From JAYQKL01 sp049890195 (GTDB lineage Bacteria > Pseudomonadota > Alphaproteobacteria > RS24): a DNA stretch of 64,000 bases. Positions 8,172 to 14,613 of this stretch are shown in pieces (the first letter of the stretch is position 1; each line of letters opens with the position of its first letter). Below the pieces are notes generated by a model. The model saw only the letters and a list, made by a program, of their open reading frames with translations. It did no database searches and was not told the DNA's origin. Location: positions 1 to 64,000 of the forward strand of contig JBMHBY010000005.1 of assembly GCA_049890195.1 (NCBI GenBank), given 5' to 3'. The translations under genes were made by a program, and so were the position numbers.

Positions 8172-9557
8172 CTAACGGCTGCCCTTGGTTTCAGCATGTG
8201 CGGCAATCAGACCGGTCGCCTGCTCTTCAAGTACCTGCACGACCTCTTTCGAGCGTGTTGAGGCAATCGAGTGAAGCAACAGTGTCGGAATGGCGACGAC
8301 CAGACCAAGAACCGTTGTCATCAGAGCTTGCGAAATACCGCCGGCCATCAACTTCGGATCACCGGTACCAAACAGGGTAATCGCCTGGAAGGTCAAAATC
8401 ATACCAGTAACTGTACCCAACAGTCCAAGCAGCGGTGCCACACCGGAAATCAGCTTGATTGTGCTGAGACCACGCTCAAGAGCCGGCATTTCCTTCAAAA
8501 TGGCATCATCAAGTTTGAGTTCGAGTGTTTCCACATCAACGCCACGGTTTGCTGAATAGGCTTCCCAGACACGGCCAAGCGGGTTGTCACCCTGCAGGTT
8601 GCCGCTTTCCAGCATGTTGTTGATGGAACGCCCCAGACGGGTCAGGGTCAAAATGCGCTCAAAGGCCATCAGGACACCAATAATACCGAGGGAGATGATG
8701 ACATAACCGACAAGACCACCCTGCCCGATACGCTCGGACAGATTGGGTGTCTGCAGGAACAGCTCCAAAATGGCGCCGCGTGACGGGTCAACGACTCCAG
8801 CAGTCAATTCTCCGGCAGATGCAGACGTCAGTGCGTCAGCTCCATCCAGGAAACGTGCCGGCGGTTGGCGGCCAAGGGTTGTGAAACGGCCTTCGCCGCT
8901 GTAACGCAGGAAACCTTCATCCTCGGAGATCGCTGAAAACGGTCCAACGCGTGTAATCAATGACGGTTGGGCGGAACCATCCTGGGCAACGATTTTACCT
9001 TCAAAGGTTTTGACTTCGCCCTGCGCCGTCATTTCACGTTGCAGTTCGTACCACAGACCCTCAAGTTGTTTCATTGAAGGCAGGCCTTTGGTTTTGGACA
9101 ATTCTTCCAGGAAAGCCTCACGACCGGGCAATTCGCCGGAAATGATTGATGACTCGACCTGTGCCTTTGTTTCTCCGGCGACCTGACGGACAATACCGAA
9201 CAGCTCCCCAAAAACACCAAGACGTTCTTGCAGGAGCCCTTCAAGCTCGGCAAGCTTCAATTCATTTTCATTGAATTCCTGCTCAAGCCGCTCAGACCTG
9301 GCCTCTTCCCGCTTGATGGCGTTGTTGGTCCGGTTCAGCAGGTTTTGCTGCTGGTCGCGGTTTTTCAAAAATGCCGCTTCACGGCGTTTGTTGTCAGAGT
9401 TATCGGTGACACGACCCTGCTTAACCCGGTCCAGCAGTTGAATCAGGCTGATGCCTTCATCGGCCGGCTTTTGGGCTCCAGCATTGTCTTGCGCCAAAGC
9501 GGGTGTGAGTGAAATGGATGTGGCGAGAAACGCCGTTACAATCAGATTACGTAACAT
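8172..9557 (-). CDS. Long ExbB-family protein with periplasmic N-terminal domain (TtpC-like)
   Basis: A 461-residue MotA/TolQ/ExbB homologue. It has a signal peptide (cleavage near ALA-QD, residue 22), then about 240 residues of largely helical periplasmic sequence with a coiled-coil stretch (about 50-115, rich in E, R, L and N), and then the ExbB membrane core. The membrane core has helices near 275-297, 365-390 and 405-430, with SGVAPLLGLLGTVTGMILTFQAI and ALMTTVLGLVVAIPTLLLHSI. This architecture matches TtpC, the extra ExbB-like component required by Vibrio TonB2 systems. It sits between DUF3450 (1 bp gap) and ExbB2 (11 bp gap). Confidence 0.88.
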   Translation of the reverse strand: MLRNLIVTAFLATSISLTPALAQDNAGAQKPADEGISLIQLLDRVKQGRVTDNSDNKRREAAFLKNRDQQQNLLNRTNNAIKREEARSERLEQEFNENELKLAELEGLLQERLGVFGELFGIVRQVAGETKAQVESSIISGELPGREAFLEELSKTKGLPSMKQLEGLWYELQREMTAQGEVKTFEGKIVAQDGSAQPSLITRVGPFSAISEDEGFLRYSGEGRFTTLGRQPPARFLDGADALTSASAGELTAGVVDPSRGAILELFLQTPNLSERIGQGGLVGYVIISLGIIGVLMAFERILTLTRLGRSINNMLESGNLQGDNPLGRVWEAYSANRGVDVETLELKLDDAILKEMPALERGLSTIKLISGVAPLLGLLGTVTGMILTFQAITLFGTGDPKLMAGGISQALMTTVLGLVVAIPTLLLHSIASTRSKEVVQVLEEQATGLIAAHAETKGSR

Positions 9558-9558
9558 C

Positions 9559-10368
9559 TTAGTTTCCTCCCTTCGGAGCGAATACAGGAACGGTCAGGAG
9601 GTTCGGCGCAGCCTGTTCTTTTGCAATGCGGAAGGCCGTGTTGATTTCTGAGTCGAAATCACCATCGAGATCAACCCATCCACCGGCATCGCGGCTCCAT
9701 ACTGCGCTGTCCTCACGGTCAAGTGTTTGATAAAGCCAGACCACGCGACCCAGGCGCAGGAAGTTCACAGTCTTCTCTTCACCATTGACCTCAAGTTGGC
9801 CCTCATAGGCCTCAATGGTCCGTCCGTACTCATTCTCAATTTCGAAAGCCTCAAGAATTTTCCGGTATTTTTCAGCCGGGTTTGCATCTGAGCGGTCCAT
9901 CAAAGCGCGCAGGCGCTGAACACGGGCGCGGCGCTCATCAATCAGGAAAGGCGTATCCAGCTCAACAAACGCTTCAATACCGTCAATCATCCGGAACATG
10001 TGCGGGATGATGGAGCGGTCAATGGAGGTGACATCCTCAATTTGTTGACGAATGCTGACCATTTCCTCTTTTTGCGCCTTGATCAGTTTTTCAAGCTGGT
10101 CGTTGTATTCGCGCAGCGCTTCAAGTTGTGCAACAGCCACACGATATTCACCTACAAGCTCAGTCGTTTTGTCATCATATTTGTTGATGACTTTTTGAGA
10201 CTTGACGCCATCATTAACGGAAGCCTGCGCCACCTGCTTGATGTCTGTAAGTGTGTTTGTCTGCGAAACGGCATCGTTTATTGACACCAGAGAAACTGCG
10301 CCAAGGAATGCAAAAGTCATCCCTCCCCGCAATAGAATGGTTGTTAGACCAGAAAAGGCCATCGGCAT
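9559..10368 (-). CDS. DUF3450 family periplasmic coiled-coil protein
   Basis: This 269-residue protein starts with a hydrophobic export signal (about 10-35), followed by a long coiled coil (about 45-115, YRVAVAQLEALREYNDQLEKL) and a compact C-terminal domain with FLRLGRVVWLYQTLD. The family (DUF3450) is routinely encoded first in TonB2/TtpC operons and is thought to work with the TtpC periplasmic domain; its exact function is not established. A GAGGGG ribosome-binding site lies 7 nt before the ATG at 10368. It is the first gene of the six-gene operon, so its promoter must lie in 10369-10660. Confidence 0.85.
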   Translation of the reverse strand: MPMAFSGLTTILLRGGMTFAFLGAVSLVSINDAVSQTNTLTDIKQVAQASVNDGVKSQKVINKYDDKTTELVGEYRVAVAQLEALREYNDQLEKLIKAQKEEMVSIRQQIEDVTSIDRSIIPHMFRMIDGIEAFVELDTPFLIDERRARVQRLRALMDRSDANPAEKYRKILEAFEIENEYGRTIEAYEGQLEVNGEEKTVNFLRLGRVVWLYQTLDREDSAVWSRDAGGWVDLDGDFDSEINTAFRIAKEQAAPNLLTVPVFAPKGGN

Positions 10369-10658
10369 GTTGAACCCCTCGCCATGGTTGAATAGAAACT
10401 CGTCATCTTGTTAGAGACTCAGAGCAAGACATTAGGGAACTTACTATCAAAGATTTATGAAAATCAAGGCGGGATTTGGTATTTAAGTGGTTTTAAAGTG
10501 TTTTTTTTGATTTTCGCTAAATATTTTTGAATCACACAGAAATTCAGAAAACTAAGGGTTTTTCTGTGTGCCTACTGCCCATTCCCTTTGAGACCCTCCA
10601 AAATTATACTCTCAGAAGCTCTTCTCGCAGAACATGGACTAAGATTTTGCGGAGATTT
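10369..10658. other. AT-rich intergenic region upstream of the TonB2 operon
   Basis: About 290 bp without a convincing gene. It should hold the promoter of the TonB2 operon (minus strand) and the 3' end of the tRNA-Lys transcript. I see A/T-rich tracts around 10441-10530 and a 10-bp inverted repeat at 10533-10570, listed separately. I could not pick a clear -35/-10 pair or a convincing Fur box by eye. Confidence 0.6.
10533..10570. repeat. 10-bp perfect inverted repeat, CACACAGAAA / TTTCTGTGTG
   Basis: CACACAGAAA (10533-10542) and TTTCTGTGTG (10561-10570) are exact reverse complements separated by 18 nt. No T-run follows on either strand, so it does not look like a standard terminator. It lies about 165 bp before the DUF3450 start and about 90 bp after tRNA-Lys. 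It could be an operator or an RNA hairpin; the role is unknown. Confidence 0.6.
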
Positions 10659-10734
10659 TGGTGAGCCCGGCAGGAATCGAACCTGCGACCCACTGATTAA
10701 AAGTCAGTTGCTCTACCAACTGAGCTACGGGCCC
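10659..10734 (-). tRNA. tRNA-Lys (anticodon TTT)
   Basis: The minus strand folds as a full cloverleaf of 76 nt including an encoded CCA end. The acceptor GGGCCCG pairs with CGGGCTC; the D-arm carries AGCTCAGTTGGTAGAGC; the anticodon stem ACTGA/TCAGT closes the loop CTTTTAA with anticodon TTT at 10701-10699; and the T-arm carries GGTTCGAATCC. A possible promoter (TTGCAT, 17-nt spacer, TAAGAA) ends about 10 bp upstream at 10744-10772, but that call is weak. Confidence 0.97.
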
Positions 10735-10893
10735 ACTGGCGTCTTCTTAACTTCTCCGTTGAGTCAATGCAAGCGCAAAACAGCCATGCGACAAAAATGT
10801 GCCACAGCATCAGGAGCGGCTGTAAAAGTTCGTTGCCTTCGGGGTGAATTATGCCATTCTTGTTGAACAAATAAATCACATGGAGGGATGATC

Positions 10894-11295
10894 ATGATAT
10901 TGCCACTGACGGGTCTCGCGACCCTTTTTATTGTCGGGGTTTACTTCTGGACATTGATGCAAACCGGCATGGCCCGCGGCAAACATAATATTCAAGCTCC
11001 GGCTGTCACCGGTAATCCGGAATTTGAACGTGTGTTTCGAGTGCAGAACAACACTTTGGAGCAACTTGTTTTATTTCTGCCGGCCTATTGGGTGTTTGCC
11101 CTGTCTTACCCTCATGGCAATGTTGATTGCATTTCCGCAATCATCGGATTTGTGTTTGGCGCAAGCCGGATCATCTATGCATTGGGGTATTATAATGAGG
11201 CCGGGAAACGCACAACCGGTTTCATGATTGGTTTTGTGACCTTCATTATCACCTATATAGGGGCGCTCTATGGTGTGATATCAGCATTAATCTGA
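10894..11295 (+). CDS. MAPEG-family membrane protein
   Basis: A small four-helix integral membrane protein (about 133 residues) of the MAPEG superfamily, which includes microsomal glutathione S-transferases. Diagnostic segments are NPEFERVFRVQNNTLEQLVLFLPAYWVFA (split over helices 1-2: ERVFRVQNNTLEQL is the MAPEG signature) and GASRIIYALGYY. An in-frame ATG at 10888 directly abuts the GGAGGG ribosome-binding site at 10882-10887, so I chose the second ATG at 10894, which has a 6-nt spacing. It is a stand-alone gene. The substrate is unknown; bacterial members are often annotated only as MAPEG. Confidence 0.88.
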   Translation: MILPLTGLATLFIVGVYFWTLMQTGMARGKHNIQAPAVTGNPEFERVFRVQNNTLEQLVLFLPAYWVFALSYPHGNVDCISAIIGFVFGASRIIYALGYYNEAGKRTTGFMIGFVTFIITYIGALYGVISALI

Positions 11296-11329
11296 CAGTT
11301 TGCTGTTATCTACGCCATACAACACCGGC

Positions 11330-12460
11330 TCAGGCGGGCGGGTCGATATCGCCTTGCGACATGAGTTCATAAAACTCGGTCTTGAAATCAGAAAATGTGC
11401 CTGCAGTAATGGCATCCCGCATTTTCTGCATCAATTCCTGATAAAAATGAAGGTTGTTCCAAGTCAGCAACATGGAGCCAAGCAATTCGCCGCATCTGAA
11501 CAGATGATGCAGATAGGCGCGTGAATAACGTGACGCCGCCTCACAGTCACTGCCGGCATCGAGCGGTCTGGTGTCTCCGGCATGCCTGGCATTACGTAAA
11601 TTCACCTTGCCGCGCCAGGTGTAGGCCAAACCATGTCGCCCGGCCCGTGTCGGCATCACGCAGTCAAACATGTCAATGCCGCGTGACACGGCTTCGACCA
11701 GATCCTGCGGCGTGCCGACCCCCATCAAATAGCGCGGACGGTCTTTGGGCAGAACCGGTGTCGTGAAATCCAGAACCCGACACATTTCCTCATGCCCTTC
11801 CCCGACAGCAAGCCCCCCGACGGCATAACCGTCAAACCCGACCCCCTGCAGACGCGTTGCGCTTTGATGGCGCAGGTCCTCGTAAACACCCCCCTGGACA
11901 ATGCCGAACAGGGCATCGCCCTCCCCTTTGTCAAAAGCGGCAAAAGCATCTTTTGAGCGTTCCGCCCATCGCATTGACAACTGCATTGAGGCATCCGCCT
12001 CCTCATGGGATGCGGGATATGGGGTGCATTCATCCAAAACCATCCTGATGTTGGCCCCCAAAAGCGTCTGGATTTCAATACTGCGCTCTGGCGTCAGCAT
12101 GTATTTTTTGCCGTCAATATGACTCTGGAAGTTCACCCCCTCCTCGGTCATTTTGCGCAATTTGGACAGTGACATGACCTGAAAACCGCCGCTGTCGGTC
12201 AAGATCGGACCGTCCCATTGCATAAAATTGTGCAGACCACCCAAAGCCGCGACCTCTTCGGCCCCGGGGCGCAACATCAAGTGATAGGTGTTGCCCAAAA
12301 CAATATCAGCACCCAAAGCGCGCACCTGATCCGGATACATGGCCTTGACGGTGCCGGCCGTGCCGACCGGCATGAACGCCGGCGTGCGGATGACCCCGCG
12401 CGGTGTCGAAATTTCTCCACGCCGCGCTTGCCCGTCAGTTTTCAGCAGTTTGAAGTCCAT
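11330..12460 (-). CDS. tgt: tRNA-guanine transglycosylase (queuine/preQ1 tRNA-ribosyltransferase)
   Basis: Tgt exchanges guanine 34 in GUN anticodons for preQ1, the entry step of queuosine in tRNA. The 376-residue length is normal, and the TIM-barrel landmarks are present: GTAGTVKAM, GNTYHLMLRPG, LTDSGGFQVMSL with the conserved Asp, IVQGGVYEDLR, GGLAVGE, and FDCVMPTRAGRHG with the nucleophilic Asp. The zinc site is unusual. The canonical C-x-C-x2-C...H ligands read S304, C306, A309 and N335 here, so three of four are lost. The ATG overlaps the queA stop by one base (TAATG), indicating translational coupling. Confidence 0.95.
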   Translation of the reverse strand: MDFKLLKTDGQARRGEISTPRGVIRTPAFMPVGTAGTVKAMYPDQVRALGADIVLGNTYHLMLRPGAEEVAALGGLHNFMQWDGPILTDSGGFQVMSLSKLRKMTEEGVNFQSHIDGKKYMLTPERSIEIQTLLGANIRMVLDECTPYPASHEEADASMQLSMRWAERSKDAFAAFDKGEGDALFGIVQGGVYEDLRHQSATRLQGVGFDGYAVGGLAVGEGHEEMCRVLDFTTPVLPKDRPRYLMGVGTPQDLVEAVSRGIDMFDCVMPTRAGRHGLAYTWRGKVNLRNARHAGDTRPLDAGSDCEAASRYSRAYLHHLFRCGELLGSMLLTWNNLHFYQELMQKMRDAITAGTFSDFKTEFYELMSQGDIDPPA

Positions 12461-13509
12461 TATGTGTCCTGCAATTCCAGCAAACAGCCGTCTCCATAGG
12501 AATAAAACCTATAGCCCGAAGCGACGGCGTGCGCATAGGCCTTTTTCATTGTTTCCAAACCTGAAAAAGCGGACACCAGCATGAATAAGGTTGATTTGGG
12601 AAGGTGAAAATTCGTCATCAGACGGTCGGCTATCTTGAATTGATACCCCGGCGCGATGAAAATGTCCGTATCGCCGGAAAACGCCTGAATGTGTCCTTGC
12701 GAGGTCGCTGCGCTTTCAATCAGCCGCAGGGATGTTGTGCCGACACATGTGACTTTGCCGCCCTGGGACAGGGTGGTGTTGATCTGGTCCGCCGTAGCCT
12801 GGCTGACCTCGCCCCATTCACTGTGCATTTTGTGGTTGCTTATGTCGTCCACCTTGACCGGTAAAAACGTTCCGGGGCCGACATGCAGGGTAACGGCGGC
12901 AATGTTGACCCCCTTTGCCTGCAACGCCTTCATTATGGCGGGAGTGAAATGAAGTCCTGCGGTCGGCGCGGCGACGGCACCGTCACGTTCGGCAAACATG
13001 GTTTGATAATCATCCAAATCCTGATCATCCGGCTTGCGCTTGGCGGCGATGTAAGGCGGCAACGGCATGGCCCCGTTTTCAACCAAAGCCTGCTCCATCT
13101 GCTCCGGGGACACATTAAAAACAATTTCCCCCATGCCGTCCTGGCGGCTTATCACGTCAGCCGTGATGGTTTTGAACACAAGCTTATCGCTGGGTTTGAC
13201 CCGTTTTGCCGGCTTCATCAAAGCCCTCCAGTGTGTGGCTTTGACCTGATCCGTCAGGGTCAGTTCAATACGGGAACCGGTTGCCCCCGGCCTTTGCCGT
13301 TCAGCTTCCATGCGGGCCGGTATGACTTTTGTGTTGTTCACAACAATCAAGTCACCGGCGGAAAAAAAGGACGGCAAATCCCGGATGATGTGGTCGCTGA
13401 ACCTGCCGGATTTGGAAACATGCAGAAGCCGCGCCGCGTCCCGCGGATTGGCGGGGCGCAGAGCGATGTTTTCATCGGGCAGGTCAAAGTCAAAAGCTTC
13501 AACCTGCAT
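12460..13509 (-). CDS. queA: S-adenosylmethionine:tRNA ribosyltransferase-isomerase
   Basis: QueA transfers the ribosyl moiety of SAM to preQ1 in tRNA to form epoxyqueuosine, the step after Tgt. I start it at the ATG at 13509 (MQVEAFDFDLPDENIALRP, 349 residues), the classical QueA N-terminus; the open frame extends upstream but that extension is not QueA-like. Conserved blocks include GDLIVVNNTKVIPAR, PTAGLHFT, ITLHVGPGTF-like (VTLHVGPGTFLPV), CVGTTSLR, and NFHLPKSTLFMLVSAF near the C-terminus. It is flanked by the cyclophilin gene (5-bp gap) and tgt (overlap), one queuosine pair within a larger minus-strand operon. Confidence 0.96.
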   Translation of the reverse strand: MQVEAFDFDLPDENIALRPANPRDAARLLHVSKSGRFSDHIIRDLPSFFSAGDLIVVNNTKVIPARMEAERQRPGATGSRIELTLTDQVKATHWRALMKPAKRVKPSDKLVFKTITADVISRQDGMGEIVFNVSPEQMEQALVENGAMPLPPYIAAKRKPDDQDLDDYQTMFAERDGAVAAPTAGLHFTPAIMKALQAKGVNIAAVTLHVGPGTFLPVKVDDISNHKMHSEWGEVSQATADQINTTLSQGGKVTCVGTTSLRLIESAATSQGHIQAFSGDTDIFIAPGYQFKIADRLMTNFHLPKSTLFMLVSAFSGLETMKKAYAHAVASGYRFYSYGDGCLLELQDT

Positions 13510-13514
13510 CGGGC

Positions 13515-14096
13515 TTATTCGCCGTCTTCCAGCCGCATGGAAATGATTTTGTCCGGATCTGTCGGCGGCTCGCCACGCTTGATGTTGTCGACATAATCCA
13601 TGCCTTCGACAACCTCGCCCCAAACCGTATATTGCCGGTTGAGAAACTGGGCATCTTCAAAGCAAATGAAGAATTGGCTGTTGGCACTGTCCGGATGCTG
13701 GGAGCGTGCCATCCCCAAAACACCCCGCACAAAAGGCTCATTGCTGAACTCGGCCCGCAAATCAGGGTATTCCGAACCGCCCATACCTGTGCCTGTCGGG
13801 TCGCCGGACTGCGCCATGAAACCGTCAATCACGCGGTGAAAAACAATGCCATCATAAAACCCCTCTCCGGCGAGCTGCTTGATGCGCTCGACATGATTGG
13901 GGGCCAGATCCGGGCGTAATTTGATTTTGACTGTGCCGTCTTTGAGTTCAAGCAGCATGATTTCCTCCTTACTGGACGCAATTTGTGATTTTAATGAGGT
14001 CTGTGCAAAAGCTGCGGGCGCAGCCATGACAAATGCCGAAAGCAGAATAACGGAAAAGATATTCCGGAACGAAAAAAAGTTAAGTTTATTGCTCAT
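13515..14096 (-). CDS. ppiB: Cyclophilin-type peptidyl-prolyl cis-trans isomerase, possible dual start
   Basis: This is a cyclophilin catalysing proline cis-trans isomerisation. From the ATG at 14096 it gives 193 residues with a signal peptide (about 1-31, ending APAAFA) and then the domain, including GFYDGIVFHRVIDGFMAQSGD, GMARSQHPDSANSQFFICFED and YTVWGEVVEGMD. The catalytic domain resembles the cytoplasmic PpiB type. An internal ATG at 13958 has an excellent ribosome-binding site, AAGGAGG at 13970-13964 with 5-nt spacing, and would yield a 147-residue protein without the signal peptide. The site at 14096 is weaker (GCAGGT). Both products may be made. The gene lies between coaD and queA. 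Confidence 0.92.
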   Translation of the reverse strand: MSNKLNFFSFRNIFSVILLSAFVMAAPAAFAQTSLKSQIASSKEEIMLLELKDGTVKIKLRPDLAPNHVERIKQLAGEGFYDGIVFHRVIDGFMAQSGDPTGTGMGGSEYPDLRAEFSNEPFVRGVLGMARSQHPDSANSQFFICFEDAQFLNRQYTVWGEVVEGMDYVDNIKRGEPPTDPDKIISMRLEDGE

Positions 14097-14119
14097 TTTT
14101 AACCTGCAAGCTATTGAGT

Positions 14120-14611
14120 TTATTTATATTTTAATTTAATTGTATCGAGAATTTCCGACGGTACAAAGGCACTGAAATCACCGCCCATGTCAGCGATTTG
14201 TCGCACCAATGTTGATGACACCTGCGCCACTTCCGGGGCTGATGCCATGCACACGGTTTCAACCTCCTGTGACATTTTCCGGTTCATGGCGCTCATTTGG
14301 GCTTCGTAATCAAAATCAACACCATTGCGCAAACCTCTGATGATCAGACGTGCATCATGGTTTTGTGCGGCATCAACCAACAAGCCTTCAAACGAAATGA
14401 TTTCCAGTGAACAACCGGATTTTTCAGCATGGTCAGACAGGCAGCGCAACAACATGTCACGGCGTTCCGCGACGGTAAAATGGGCCTTTTTTTCCGCATT
14501 GATGCCAATGCCAACAACCAGACGGTCAAGAAAATTCATGGCGCGCTTGAGCACATCCACATGGCCGACAGTCGGCGGATCAAAACTTCCTGGATAAAAG
14601 CCGGAAAACAT
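14120..14611 (-). CDS. coaD: Phosphopantetheine adenylyltransferase
   Basis: CoaD makes dephospho-CoA from 4'-phosphopantetheine and ATP. The 163-residue product begins MFSGFYPGSFDPPTVGHVDVL, containing the nucleotidyltransferase T-x-G-H motif, and continues with IIRGLRNGVDFDYEAQM and SSTLVRQIADMGGD, both family signatures. It starts 2 bp after the gyrA stop and is followed by the cyclophilin gene, the order commonly seen in Alphaproteobacteria. Confidence 0.96.
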   Translation of the reverse strand: MFSGFYPGSFDPPTVGHVDVLKRAMNFLDRLVVGIGINAEKKAHFTVAERRDMLLRCLSDHAEKSGCSLEIISFEGLLVDAAQNHDARLIIRGLRNGVDFDYEAQMSAMNRKMSQEVETVCMASAPEVAQVSSTLVRQIADMGGDFSAFVPSEILDTIKLKYK

Positions 14612-14613
14612 GA

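Noticed and set aside
10533..10570. Inverted repeat as a rho-independent terminator of tRNA-Lys
   Set aside because: No T-run follows the stem on the minus strand and the 18-nt loop is long; kept only as an unexplained repeat.
10588..10866. Open frame across the tRNA-Lys locus
   Set aside because: It reads through the antisense of a perfect tRNA cloverleaf; such frames are common artefacts.
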